A DNA stretch of 64,000 bases from Corallococcus sp. CA053C. GTDB lineage: Bacteria; Myxococcota; Myxococcia; Myxococcales; Myxococcaceae. The stretch lies in contig NZ_RAWA01000002.1 of NCBI RefSeq assembly GCF_003611675.1, positions 1 to 64,000 on the forward strand, in the 5' to 3' direction. The translations under genes and the position numbers were made by a program. Below, in pieces: positions 26,581-37,358 of the stretch (positions are counted from its first letter, which is position 1; every line of letters begins with the position of its first letter). A model generated the notes under the pieces. It saw only the letters and a program-made list of their open reading frames with translations. It did no database searches and had not been told where the DNA came from.

Positions 26581-29500
26581 GTGTCCAGACGTATCCGTTT
26601 CATCCGTGGGCTGTGGCTCATGGCGCTGCTGTGGGGAACCGGGGCCATGGCCCAGGGCAACTCGGTCATCACCGGGACGCTCCAGAGCGCGGAGGACAAG
26701 CGCCCGCTGGAGGATGTCGTCGTCACCGCCACCTCGCCCCAGTTGCAGGGTGAGCGCACGGTCGTCACCGACAAGAGCGGCCTTTACCGCATCCCCCAGC
26801 TGCCGCCCGGCACGTACACGCTGCGCATGGAGGGCCAGGGCTTCCACCCCTTCACGCGGACGGACATCCTGCTGAGAATCGACCGCACCATCCGCTTCAA
26901 CGCGGAGCTGGTACCGGACGCGATGAACATCAACGTGGAGGTGGTGGGTACTCCGCCCAGCGTGGACGTGGGCTCCAGCGCCGCGGGCGTCACCGTGGAC
27001 CAGGAGTTCATCCGCAACATCGCCGTCATCCGCCCCGGCACCAAGGGCTCCGCGTCCCGCTCGTTCGAAGGCCTGGCGGAGCTGGCCCCCGGCGCCACCG
27101 AGGACCGCTACGGCGTGAGCATCAGCGGCAGCAGCTCCCCGGAGAGCCAGTACGTCGTGGACGGCCTGTCCGTGAACGACCCGGGCGTGGGCACGCTGGG
27201 CACGCCCCTGTCCGTGGAGTTCGTCAAGGAGGTCAACATCATCACCGGCGGCTACATGCCCGAGTACGGCCGCTCCACCGGCGGCGTGCTCAACGTCCTC
27301 ACCAAGTCCGGCTCCAACGAGTTCCACGGCTCCGTGTTCGCCAACATGGCGCCCGGCGCCCTGCAGACCTCCGGCAAGGAAGTCCTCCGCGAGGGCAGCG
27401 TCATCTCCGCGCAGGGCAGCGCCCACAACCTGGGCGACTTCGGCTTCGACCTGGGCGGCCCCCTCCTCAAGGACAAGCTCTGGTTCTACGTGGGCGTCGC
27501 GCCGTCCTTCAATCGCATCCAGGTGGACCGCCAGCTCTCCACGTTCGAAATCTGCACGGAGAAGGACGACAACGGCTGCAGCAAGGCGGGCGACCGCCGC
27601 AAGGACCTCACCACCGGCTTCTCCCGGGCGACGCCCATCGAAGGCACCCAGGTGAGCCGCTTCGCGGACGAGCGCAGCGTGCAGTACCTGGGCAAGCTCA
27701 CCTACAACTTCAACCCCGACCACAGCCTCGCGGTGTCTGTCTTCGGCACGCCGCGCTCGTCGGGCGGCAGCGGCAAGTACGCCTTCAGCGACGACGGCGA
27801 GCCGGAGGTGTGCTCCAGCCTGTCGTGCACCAGCTTCGTGCAGGGCGCCTATGAGGCCATCGCCACGCGGCGCGAGAACAGCGCGCTGGACCTGGTGGCG
27901 AAGCAGTCCTCGTCCTTCTTCGAGAAGAAGCTGCTCGTGGACGCGACGCTCGGCTGGCACCACCAGGCCGACTCCACCCTCCCCTCGGACGGCTCCGGCC
28001 TGAGCTCCGGGGAGGGCCTGTCCGCGCGCTCCAACATCTTGTGGCGCCGCAACCGCAACCCCGGCCCCCACACCATCAACGAGTTCGAGACCCTGCCGAA
28101 CGCCGACGCCTGCGGCACCACGCCCGCCGAGCAGGCCCTGCGATGCCCCGTCACCGCGTATACGACCGGCGGCCCCGGCACCATCAGCATCCAGCGCCTG
28201 GACCGCGTGCAGGGCAAGGTGATGGGCACCTACCTGCTGGAGGCCCTGGGTCACCACATCTTCAAGGCCGGCGCGGACATCGAGCGCATGAGCTTCTACA
28301 ACAACCGCGCGCGCACCGGCCTCGCGCCCCTGCAGGAGTGCACCGGCGGCGACTGCTTCACCAGCCCCAACCAGTACGGCTTCCTGGAGGCCCCGGACCG
28401 GCCGGTGTTCCTCACGAGCAAGGAAGGCACCTCCACGTCCACCACCGTGGGCGGCTTCATCCAGGACAGCTGGTCGGTGCTCGACAAGGTCACCGTCAAC
28501 GCGGGCCTGCGCTACGACGTGCAGACGCTGTACGGCCTGGACGGGGAAGTGGGCCTGCACCTGCCCAACCAGTGGTCCCCGCGCCTGGGCGTCATCTACG
28601 ACCCGACGCAGGCGGGCCGCGCCAAGGTGTTCGCCAACTACGCGCGCTTCTTCGAGAACGTCCCCCTGGACATGGCGGACCTGTCCTTCCCGCAGCAGCA
28701 GCTCCTGTCCGCCACCTACAACACGCCCCCGTGCACCCCGTCGCGCGAGGGCTCGCTGCTCACCGAATGCGACCTGGACGCCAACCGCCGGGCCATTGGC
28801 AGCCGCGAGAGCCCCAACCAGCTCTGGGACGCACAGGGCGGTGACCGCGTTCCGGTGGATCCGCAGATCCGCGCGCAGTCCGCGGACGAGTTCGTGCTGG
28901 GCGGTGAGTACGAGCTGCTGGCGTCCAGCCGCGTGGGCGTCACGTACACCAAGCGCTACCTCAACGACGTCATCGAGGACATGAGCCGCGACGACGGCAG
29001 CACCTTCTTCCTGGGCAACCCGGGCAAGGGCTACTCGGAGGACTTCCCGCTGGCGAAGCGCGAGTACGACGGGGTGAACGTCTACTTCCAGCGGGCCTTC
29101 ACCGACGGGTGGCTCGCCCAGGCCAGCTACACCTGGTCCAACCTGCGCGGGAACTACTCCGGCCTGTTCCGCGCGGACACCGGGCAGTTGTCCCCCAACC
29201 TCACGCGCGACTTCGACCTCTTGACGCTCACCGTCAACCGCGAGGGCCAGCTCCCCGGCGACCGCACGCACTCCTTCAAGGTGTTTGGCGCGAAGGAGTT
29301 CGTCATCGGGCCGCGCACCAGCGTCAACGTGGGCGGCAACTACCGGGCGCGCTCGGGCTCGCCCATCAACTACCTGGGCGCCAACCCGCGCCGCAGCGGT
29401 TCGGAGACGTTCATCCTGCCGCGCGGCAGCGCCGGCCGGCTGCCCTGGGTGCACGGCGTGGACGGCCACGTGGGCCTCAACCAGCGGCTGGTGAAGGACT

Positions 29501-29781
29501 ACGTGCTCACGGTGTCGCTGGACGTCTTCAACCTCTTCAACTTCCAGCAGTACACGGACGTGGATCAGACCTTCACGACCTCGCGCGTGTTCGCCATCGA
29601 GCAGGGCGGAACGCCGGCCGACCTGAGCGCGTGCCTGGATGCGCTCAGCAAGGACTGCAAGGTCCTCTCCACGACCACGAACGCGCGCATCACCTCGCAG
29701 GAAATCAACCCCAACTTCAAGCGGCCCACCGCCTACCAGGCACCGCGCGCCATCCGTCTGGGCGCGAAGCTGAGCTTCTAG
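26581..29781 (+). CDS. Oar-like TonB-dependent outer-membrane receptor
   Basis: Outer-membrane beta-barrel of the TonB-dependent receptor/Oar type, 1066 residues. Signal peptide MSRRIRFIRGLWLMALLWGTGAMA, then a carboxypeptidase-regulatory-like beta domain (residues about 28-110: ITGTLQSAEDKRPLEDVVVTA, LYRIPQLPPGTYTLRMEG). The plug follows (SQYVVDGLSVNDP, EYGRSTGGVLNVLTKSGSN) and then a long barrel ending in an aromatic strand (RAIRLGAKLSF). Likely imports or exports a large substrate using TonB energy; the ligand is unknown. Start: GTG 26581 with GGAGGGG 7 bases upstream; the frame opens at 26398. Followed 30 bases later by a lipoprotein gene. Confidence 0.9.
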   Translation: MSRRIRFIRGLWLMALLWGTGAMAQGNSVITGTLQSAEDKRPLEDVVVTATSPQLQGERTVVTDKSGLYRIPQLPPGTYTLRMEGQGFHPFTRTDILLRIDRTIRFNAELVPDAMNINVEVVGTPPSVDVGSSAAGVTVDQEFIRNIAVIRPGTKGSASRSFEGLAELAPGATEDRYGVSISGSSSPESQYVVDGLSVNDPGVGTLGTPLSVEFVKEVNIITGGYMPEYGRSTGGVLNVLTKSGSNEFHGSVFANMAPGALQTSGKEVLREGSVISAQGSAHNLGDFGFDLGGPLLKDKLWFYVGVAPSFNRIQVDRQLSTFEICTEKDDNGCSKAGDRRKDLTTGFSRATPIEGTQVSRFADERSVQYLGKLTYNFNPDHSLAVSVFGTPRSSGGSGKYAFSDDGEPEVCSSLSCTSFVQGAYEAIATRRENSALDLVAKQSSSFFEKKLLVDATLGWHHQADSTLPSDGSGLSSGEGLSARSNILWRRNRNPGPHTINEFETLPNADACGTTPAEQALRCPVTAYTTGGPGTISIQRLDRVQGKVMGTYLLEALGHHIFKAGADIERMSFYNNRARTGLAPLQECTGGDCFTSPNQYGFLEAPDRPVFLTSKEGTSTSTTVGGFIQDSWSVLDKVTVNAGLRYDVQTLYGLDGEVGLHLPNQWSPRLGVIYDPTQAGRAKVFANYARFFENVPLDMADLSFPQQQLLSATYNTPPCTPSREGSLLTECDLDANRRAIGSRESPNQLWDAQGGDRVPVDPQIRAQSADEFVLGGEYELLASSRVGVTYTKRYLNDVIEDMSRDDGSTFFLGNPGKGYSEDFPLAKREYDGVNVYFQRAFTDGWLAQASYTWSNLRGNYSGLFRADTGQLSPNLTRDFDLLTLTVNREGQLPGDRTHSFKVFGAKEFVIGPRTSVNVGGNYRARSGSPINYLGANPRRSGSETFILPRGSAGRLPWVHGVDGHVGLNQRLVKDYVLTVSLDVFNLFNFQQYTDVDQTFTTSRVFAIEQGGTPADLSACLDALSKDCKVLSTTTNARITSQEINPNFKRPTAYQAPRAIRLGAKLSF

Positions 29782-29811
29782 GCACCCGCCCGCACCCAGA
29801 GGACACCCACG

Positions 29812-30576
29812 ATGAACCTTCGATGGATGGCAATCAGTGCAGCCCTGGCGGGCGCGGTCGTCACCGCCGGGGCGTGTGGCAGCGAACCGGAGCCCGTGTG
29901 CGTGGTGGCTCGCGCCGTGTCGGACAGCTCCACCGGCTCGTTCGCCACGACGTACCAGCTCAAGCAAGGGCAGAACCCGGATCAGGTGTGCGCGCGGCTC
30001 AAGCCGGAGGCCGTGGGCCTGCAGAAGTACTTCAGCCAGGCCCCGGAGGCCCCCGACACGGTGGGCGTGCGTAGCACACGGCTGGGGCAGCTCTTGCGGG
30101 ACTTCGCGAAGCGGCTTCCGGCGGGGGCCTCGGACACGGCCACGGCGGTGGGACCCTTCACGTCGGAGACGCCGGCGGCGGACCACTTCTGCTCGGTGAC
30201 GGAGCTGACGCCCACGCGGCTGCAGGTGCCGCAGTCCACGGCGCCCGACGGCGGCGTGCTGCCCGCGCAGGACTTCGGCTACACGTGGAGCAACCTGCGC
30301 ATCTACAACACGCCGGAGATCCCGGGCACGCAGTACACGTCGGACCTCACCTACACGGAGAACGGCTGCACCGCCGAGTACACCGTGAAGGGCATCTGGC
30401 CGGTGGTGTCGTGCCGGGGCTCGGACGCCGGGCCGGACGAGGCGCGGTGCGACCCCTACGCGGATCCGGACGCGGGACGGCTGCGCGGCTCCGGCATCAA
30501 CCCGCTGTTCCCCGTGAAGTGCGACCCGGACGCGCTCATCTGCGTGCTCACGGGTGAGGTGCCGTCGGCGCCGTGA
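29812..30576 (+). CDS. Lipoprotein partner of the TonB receptor
   Basis: Lipoprotein, 254 residues. The signal ends AGAVVTAGAC (Cys about residue 22), followed by a mostly beta domain with several Cys (CVVARAVSD, CARLKPEAVGLQKYF, CSVTELTPTRL, ENGCTAEYTVKGIWPVVSC). The C-terminus has an Asp-rich DPYADPDAGRLRG segment. No family recognised. ATG 29812, 30 bases after the receptor stop; probably co-transcribed. A surface lipoprotein next to a TonB receptor may serve substrate capture (inference). Its 3' end overlaps the convergent HAD gene by 29 bases. Confidence 0.75.
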   Translation: MNLRWMAISAALAGAVVTAGACGSEPEPVCVVARAVSDSSTGSFATTYQLKQGQNPDQVCARLKPEAVGLQKYFSQAPEAPDTVGVRSTRLGQLLRDFAKRLPAGASDTATAVGPFTSETPAADHFCSVTELTPTRLQVPQSTAPDGGVLPAQDFGYTWSNLRIYNTPEIPGTQYTSDLTYTENGCTAEYTVKGIWPVVSCRGSDAGPDEARCDPYADPDAGRLRGSGINPLFPVKCDPDALICVLTGEVPSAP

Positions 30577-31261
30577 AGCCAGGGCTTCCGGGGCGCAGCG
30601 CGGCGGGCAGGTCCCGGAAGTCCTTCACCAGCCAGTCCGGCTGTTCGCGCACCAGGATGTCGCGCGGGAACGAGGTGGCGACGGCGACACACGCCGCGCC
30701 CGCGGCCCGCGCGGCCCTCAGGCCCGCCACCGCGTCCTCGAACACCACGCACCCGGACGGCGCCACGCCCAGCGCGGAGGCCGCCTTCAGGTACACCTCC
30801 GGGTGCGGCTTGCCCTGGACGACGTCCGTGGACGTCACGCGCACGGGGAACAGGTCCTCCAGCCCCACGCGCGCCAGGGCCAGCTCCGCGTTGTCCGCCA
30901 GCGCGCTCGTGCCCAGCGCCCAGGGCACGCCCGCCTGCTGCAGGGAGCGCAGGTAGGCGCCCACGCCCGGAACCGCGAACACCGGCTCGTTCACGAGCAG
31001 CCGGTGGAAGGCCATCTCCCGGTCGTACGTGAGGGCCTCCACCTCTTCGTCGCTCAGCATCGCGCCGAACCACGCACGCAGCGTCTCCCCCGCGCGCCGG
31101 CCGTTGGTGGCGAGCAGCTCCTCCCGCGTGGGCACGTAGCCCCGCTCCCGGGCGAACGCCTCCCAGACGCGGTAGTGCAGCTCGGTCGTGTCGATGACCA
31201 CGCCGTCCAGGTCGAAGAGGACGGCGTCGAAGGGAGCGATGTTCGAGGTCGATGAAGACAT
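30548..31261 (-). CDS. HAD-superfamily phosphatase/phosphomutase
   Basis: Haloacid dehalogenase-like hydrolase of the beta-phosphoglucomutase subgroup, 237 residues. Motif I FDAVLFDLDGVVIDT supplies nucleophile Asp17 and acid/base Asp19. A helical cap (about 25-95) follows. Motif II is LGTSALADN, motif III Lys in DVVQGKPHPEVYLKAA, motif IV CVVFEDAVAGLRAARAAG. Cytosolic; the substrate is probably a sugar phosphate, but phosphoglycolate-type activity cannot be excluded. ATG 31261 fits the family N-terminus though its ribosome site is weak; the frame is open to 31426. A direct repeat lies just upstream. Confidence 0.88.
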   Translation of the reverse strand: MSSSTSNIAPFDAVLFDLDGVVIDTTELHYRVWEAFARERGYVPTREELLATNGRRAGETLRAWFGAMLSDEEVEALTYDREMAFHRLLVNEPVFAVPGVGAYLRSLQQAGVPWALGTSALADNAELALARVGLEDLFPVRVTSTDVVQGKPHPEVYLKAASALGVAPSGCVVFEDAVAGLRAARAAGAACVAVATSFPRDILVREQPDWLVKDFRDLPAALRPGSPGFTAPTAPHP

Positions 31262-31284
31262 GGAGGCTCGCGCTTTCTCGAAGA

Positions 31285-31310
31285 TCCACACGGCAAAGTT
31301 CCACACGGCA
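31285..31310. repeat. Direct repeat TCCACACGGCA in a divergent promoter region
   Basis: The 11-mer TCCACACGGCA occurs at 31285-31295 and again at 31300-31310 (15-base period), 24-49 bases upstream of the HAD start and about 200 before the sigma-54 activator. Spacing of 1.5 helical turns would suit a regulator dimer; unproven. Confidence 0.35.
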
Positions 31311-31509
31311 GCCACTTCAACCCTATTCACGGGGGAGGCCCGGGGCGCGGCATTCGCCCCCACGGGAGACGCCCGGCATGCAAGCAGCCGAGGGGATGGC
31401 TTGCGGGCAACCCCTCTGAAAAGCACGGTTCCGAGTGAGGTGGGGGGTGGCGGGGCTCGCCTGGCCGGTCCAGCACCGACCGACCCGTTGTAGGCTCCCC
31501 CGGAGGTCC

Positions 31510-33168
<1,659 letters not shown>

Positions 33169-33190
33169 GCTGACACGTCAGGCGCGCGCC
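33169..33190. repeat. Dispersed palindromic element, copy 1
   Basis: GCTGACACGTCAG followed by GCGCGCGCC directly after the activator stop codon. The same 22 bases recur with one mismatch at 42376-42397. The core CTGACACGTCAG is a perfect 12-base palindrome. Confidence 0.5.
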
Positions 33191-33306
33191 ATGACGCGCC
33201 AGGGACGTGTCCGGACCTCCGTGCCAGGGAGACTCCGATTGGAATCTTCCGAGCGTGGCCGCAAAAGCCTGCGCGCTGGTACGTGGGCTGCAATGCTGGG
33301 GGGCCT

Positions 33307-33663
33307 ATGGCCAACATCACAGTCGACCTTTCCACGACCCCCATCAGCTATGCCCCCGGCCCCGAAGTGAAGCAGGGGGACACGGTGACCTTCACCCTGG
33401 GCAGCCTCCCCAGCTCCACCGAGGCCACCGTCACGTTCACCGACGGGACCTGCCTCACCGTGGCAGGCCCGTACCAACTGGGGGGCACCCACGCCATCGC
33501 GACGTCGCCGCTGACCGTCTCCAACACGGCGCAGAAGCGGCCCTACCCCTTCGACGTGGTCATCACCAACGCCCCGAAGGACCGCAAGGTCGGGCCGGGG
33601 GAGCATGACCGCAAGAACGGCGGCATCGACGTGACGAGCGAACCGCCGAAGGAAATCCGGTAG
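33307..33663 (+). CDS. Small beta-rich protein of unknown function
   Basis: Not recognised. 118 residues, no signal peptide or membrane segment. The sequence looks like a single small beta-sandwich (MANITVDLSTTPISYAPG, GDTVTFTLGSLPSSTEATVTF, PYPFDVVITNAPKD) with a hydrophilic tail rich in Lys, Gly and Glu. ATG 33307 with a G-rich stretch 4-9 bases upstream. Its stop is only 16 bases from that of the convergent TPR kinase gene. Confidence 0.65.
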   Translation: MANITVDLSTTPISYAPGPEVKQGDTVTFTLGSLPSSTEATVTFTDGTCLTVAGPYQLGGTHAIATSPLTVSNTAQKRPYPFDVVITNAPKDRKVGPGEHDRKNGGIDVTSEPPKEIR

Positions 33664-33679
33664 CTCGCGGGGTCCCTCC

Positions 33680-36600
33680 TCAGGGCCCCTGTGCATCGGC
33701 CGCGCGCTCCAGCACCGGGGCGCGCGGTCCGGCGCGAAGCCGAAGCAGCTCCTCCCGCACCGCGCGCGCCCGTGCCCACCGGGGACGGGCCGCCACCACC
33801 GCCTCAATCAGCTCCAGCCCGCGCGTCACCCCGGCCGTCGCCGTCTGGCCTTCGCCCCGTCGCCAGCCGGCCCACGCGCCGTGGAGCTCCGCCGCCGCGA
33901 GCCGGTACTCCAACCTCGGGTCTCGCTGGAGCGCCTCTTCGTACGCCTGCGCCGCGCGCGCGAAGTCACCCTCCGCCGCACCGTGGCCACGGGCCGTCCA
34001 GCGCGCCCGCACGCCCGCACCTTCCGCCAGGTAGCGCCACGCATTGCCCAGACGTGGGTTGAGCTCGCGCGCGCGGTTCAGCGCCGCTTCGGCCCGCGAC
34101 AAGTCCTGGGCCGGGTCCTTGCCGCGTGACAGCGTCCACGTCGCCTGGCGCACCCACGCCTTGCCCACGTTCGCGAGGAAGTCCGCGTCGTCCGGCAGCC
34201 GTTGCAGCGCCTGCGCGTAGTGTTCCACCGCGGCCCGCAGCGCGGCGCTGGGGTCCTGCCCCTTCGCGAGCTGGAGCTCGGCGCGGAACACTTCCCACTC
34301 GCCCAGGTTGTTGAAGGCGAAGCCCTGCGTGGGCGCCAGTGTGCGGGCCTGCTCGAAGGACGCTCGCGCCTGCTGGAGCAGGGCCTCCGTGTCGCCGCCT
34401 TCTTCCGCGCGCAGCTCCGCCTGCCAGAACAGCGCGGAGCCCAGCGCGTTGTGCAGCGCGGGCTGCTTCGCGTTGAGGGCCAGCCCCTGCCGGTACAGCG
34501 CCAGGGCCCGCTCCAGGTCCACGCTCACGTCCTCGCCCCGGACGTGGTGGGCGCGCGCGAGCTGTTCGGCCACCTCCGCGCCGTTGAAGCACGCGCTGAA
34601 GTTGTCCGGGTTGAGGGACAGGGCCCGGGTGAGCGCGCTGTTCGCCTTGCGCAGGTCGCCCGCCGCGTCGGCCGCGTTCGGCAGGTCGGCCCGCTTGCGG
34701 TACGCCACGCCCAGGTTGATCCACGTGTACGGCTCCTGCTCGCTCAGCCGCAGGGCCTGGAGGTACGCGTCGATGGCCTTGTCCTGGAACGGGAGCGCGT
34801 CCCCTCCGCGCGCGGCCTCCGCGTCCGCCTGCCCCTGCCACGTCAGGCCCAGGTTGGCGTGGAACGCGTAGTCGCGGTCCTCCGGGCGCAGGCGCTCGAA
34901 GGCGGCGGTCGCGCGCCGCAACTGCTCGCGTGGATCCCCGCCGTACAGCTGTTGGTAGCGCGCCCACTGCCGGTGCGTCAGGGCCTGCTCCAGCGGGATG
35001 CGGGCGCTGGGCGACGCGACGGCCTCCGCGGTGCGCAGCGCCTCCAGGGACTTCTCCAGCAGGGCCTCCACGCCCTCCCCGCCCTGGTTCGTGCGCTGCT
35101 CCGCGAGCCGGCGGTGGAAGCGCGCCACCAGCACCAGCGCGCGCGCATGGTCCGGCGCGGCGGCGAGCGCGTGCGACAGCGCCTTGAGGCCCCGCTCGTA
35201 GTGCGGCAGCACGTTGCCCTCGCCGTACAGCTCCATCACCATCGCGGCCAGTTCCAGCCGGCCCAGCACCGCGTGCACGCCCGGCTGGCTCTCCGCGGTG
35301 GCGACGGCGGCGGCGTACGCCTCGCGGCTCAGGGACAGGTCCGCCTGCGAGCCCGCGCGGTCGCCGCCATTCCAGCGCTGCATGGCGCGCGCGAGCAGGA
35401 TGTCGCCGCGCAAGAGGGGCGCCTCGTAGAACCACGGCACCTGCATGCCGGGCGTGCCCAGCAGCGACAGGGCCTCTTCCGGCCGGTCCTCGTAGAAGGC
35501 GAACAGGGCCTTCACGAACGCGGGCGGCGCGGGGACGTCCGGCCCCTCGGCCTGACGCAGGTACGTCAGCGCGGGGTCGCGGTAGCGCTGGTTCAACTCC
35601 TTGCGGCGGGCCTCGCGCTGCTCCGGCGCGCGGCGCTCCACGTCCAGCAGGAGCTGGTCGCGGTAGAGGTGGCCCAGCACCTGCGCCAGCGCCCACGCCA
35701 CGCGGGGCTCGCGGTAGCCTTGCGTCCACGCGGCCTCCAGCTTCTCGCGGGCGCCATCCAGGTCGTCCAGCGCGAACAGCGCGCGGCCCAGCGCGTACTG
35801 CCCCGCGCCATCCGCCTGCCCTCCCGCGCGCCGCACCTCGGCCTCCAGCGTGGCCATGCTCGCGCGCAGCGCCTGCCGGTCCTCGCGCGTGTCGTGCAGG
35901 CGCGAGAGGGCGGAGTAGCGCACCGCGGACTCGATGCGCTCCACGCGTTCGGTGAAGGAGCGGGCCAGCCGCTCCCGCTCGGCCACCTGCGCGCGCGCGA
36001 GCGTCGCCTGTCCCAGCGCCCCGGCCACCACCACCACCACGCCCGTGCCCAGCATCAGGACCGAGCGGTGCTTGCGGACCTTCTTGCGCAGCCAGTAGCG
36101 CGCGCCGTGCCGGGCCTGCACCGGCTCGCCAGCCAGGAAGCGCTGGAGGTCGTCGGTGAGCGAGCGCACGGAGTCGTAGCGGAGGGGCCGCTCCTTCTCC
36201 AGGCACTTGAGGACGATGGCCTCCAGGTCCTCCGGGATGTCCGCGTCCAGGGCGCGCGGCGGCACCGGCGCCTCCGTCTGGAGCCGCGTGAGCACCTGCG
36301 CCTCGGTAGCGCCGGTGAAGGGAGGCTGCCCGGTGAGCAGCGCGTACAGCGTGCCGCCCAGGGCGTAGACGTCCGCGCGGCGGTCCAGGCGGTGGCCCTC
36401 GCCCCGGGCCTGCTCGGGCGGCATGTAGTGCGGCGTGCCCAGCACCGCGTTGGGGTGGCCGCCCTCGTCGCGCCAGTCCCGCGCGAGCCCGAAGTCCATC
36501 ACGAAGGGGTTGAAGTTCCCGTCCTCGGTGCGCTCCACCAGGATGTTGCCGGGCTTCAGGTCGCGGTGGACGAGCCCCGCGCGGTGCGCCGCGTGCACGC

Positions 36601-37234
36601 CCTCCGCGGCCTGGGCGAGCACCAGCACCCGCTGCTCCAGCGTGAGCGTGTTGGAGAGCTGCCCCAGGGACGGCCCCTCCACGTAGCGCATGGCGATGAA
36701 GGCCTGGCCGCGCACCTCGCCCACCTCGTAGACCTCGCACACGCGCTCGTGGCGCACGCGGGCCTGGGCCCGGGCCTCGGACAGGAAGCGGCGGGCCAAT
36801 TCCGGGTCCCCGTCCCGCACGAACTTGAGCGCCACGTTGCGGCGCAAGAGCGGGTCGTACGCCAGGAACACCGTGCCCATGCCGCCCTGGCCCAGGAAAC
36901 GCACCGGCTCGTACCGGTCCCACCCGGGCACCGGAAACACGGGCGCGCCCTCTGTGTCCACCGTGGCGGGCGGCGCCGTGGACAGCGTGGGGGCCTCCTG
37001 GATGGGCGCGGCACCACCCCGGTCCGTGCGCTCGCGGGCCAGGTCCTTCCGCAGGAGGTCCAGGGTGTTCTCCGTCAGCAGCCCCCGCTCCTTCATCAAC
37101 TCCAGGGGGCCGCGGTGCAGGCGGAGGGCCTCCTCGCGCAGGGCCGCCGCCTCGTCGGAGGACAGCAGCCCTTCGTCCAACGCGAGAAGGACCTCTTCCT
37201 CGTACAACTCCTGATGGCGGCCTGCCCCGTGCAC
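33680..37234 (-). CDS. Membrane Ser/Thr protein kinase with C-terminal TPR array
   Basis: Receptor-like Ser/Thr kinase, about 1184 residues. A cytosolic N-terminal helical region (1-100) precedes the kinase domain (about 105-365) with FLGQGGMGTVFLAYD, VALKFV, HRDLKPGN, MDFGLARD and MPPEQ, all catalytic motifs intact. One transmembrane helix (VLMLGTGVVVVVAGALGQA, about 390-410) is followed by a long coiled and tetratricopeptide-repeat region (YALGRALFALDDLDGAREK, AYLQALRLSEQEPYTW, FNNLGEWEVFRAELQL) to the C-terminus, probably periplasmic and protein-binding. Start GTG 37234 is the best in-frame choice, but its ribosome site is poor; ATG 37099 would keep the kinase domain. Last of three genes in one direction, 124 bases after the Cys-rich surface protein gene. 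Confidence 0.85.
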   Translation of the reverse strand: MHGAGRHQELYEEEVLLALDEGLLSSDEAAALREEALRLHRGPLELMKERGLLTENTLDLLRKDLARERTDRGGAAPIQEAPTLSTAPPATVDTEGAPVFPVPGWDRYEPVRFLGQGGMGTVFLAYDPLLRRNVALKFVRDGDPELARRFLSEARAQARVRHERVCEVYEVGEVRGQAFIAMRYVEGPSLGQLSNTLTLEQRVLVLAQAAEGVHAAHRAGLVHRDLKPGNILVERTEDGNFNPFVMDFGLARDWRDEGGHPNAVLGTPHYMPPEQARGEGHRLDRRADVYALGGTLYALLTGQPPFTGATEAQVLTRLQTEAPVPPRALDADIPEDLEAIVLKCLEKERPLRYDSVRSLTDDLQRFLAGEPVQARHGARYWLRKKVRKHRSVLMLGTGVVVVVAGALGQATLARAQVAERERLARSFTERVERIESAVRYSALSRLHDTREDRQALRASMATLEAEVRRAGGQADGAGQYALGRALFALDDLDGAREKLEAAWTQGYREPRVAWALAQVLGHLYRDQLLLDVERRAPEQREARRKELNQRYRDPALTYLRQAEGPDVPAPPAFVKALFAFYEDRPEEALSLLGTPGMQVPWFYEAPLLRGDILLARAMQRWNGGDRAGSQADLSLSREAYAAAVATAESQPGVHAVLGRLELAAMVMELYGEGNVLPHYERGLKALSHALAAAPDHARALVLVARFHRRLAEQRTNQGGEGVEALLEKSLEALRTAEAVASPSARIPLEQALTHRQWARYQQLYGGDPREQLRRATAAFERLRPEDRDYAFHANLGLTWQGQADAEAARGGDALPFQDKAIDAYLQALRLSEQEPYTWINLGVAYRKRADLPNAADAAGDLRKANSALTRALSLNPDNFSACFNGAEVAEQLARAHHVRGEDVSVDLERALALYRQGLALNAKQPALHNALGSALFWQAELRAEEGGDTEALLQQARASFEQARTLAPTQGFAFNNLGEWEVFRAELQLAKGQDPSAALRAAVEHYAQALQRLPDDADFLANVGKAWVRQATWTLSRGKDPAQDLSRAEAALNRARELNPRLGNAWRYLAEGAGVRARWTARGHGAAEGDFARAAQAYEEALQRDPRLEYRLAAAELHGAWAGWRRGEGQTATAGVTRGLELIEAVVAARPRWARARAVREELLRLRAGPRAPVLERAADAQGP

Positions 37235-37358
37235 GGACGGAGCATACGGGGAAGGCCAGAAAATACGGGAGCGCCGCCGGAAGGGCGCCGTGGGAGGGAG
37301 CGAGGGGGCGCTCCCGAAGGGGGAACGGCCGTCCCCCTCCGGCGGGCTCCGCGAACGA

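Noticed and set aside
26026-30186. 1386-residue open frame on the minus strand opposite the TonB receptor
   Set aside because: Only its last 116 codons form a plausible gene; the rest is antisense of the receptor with skewed composition.
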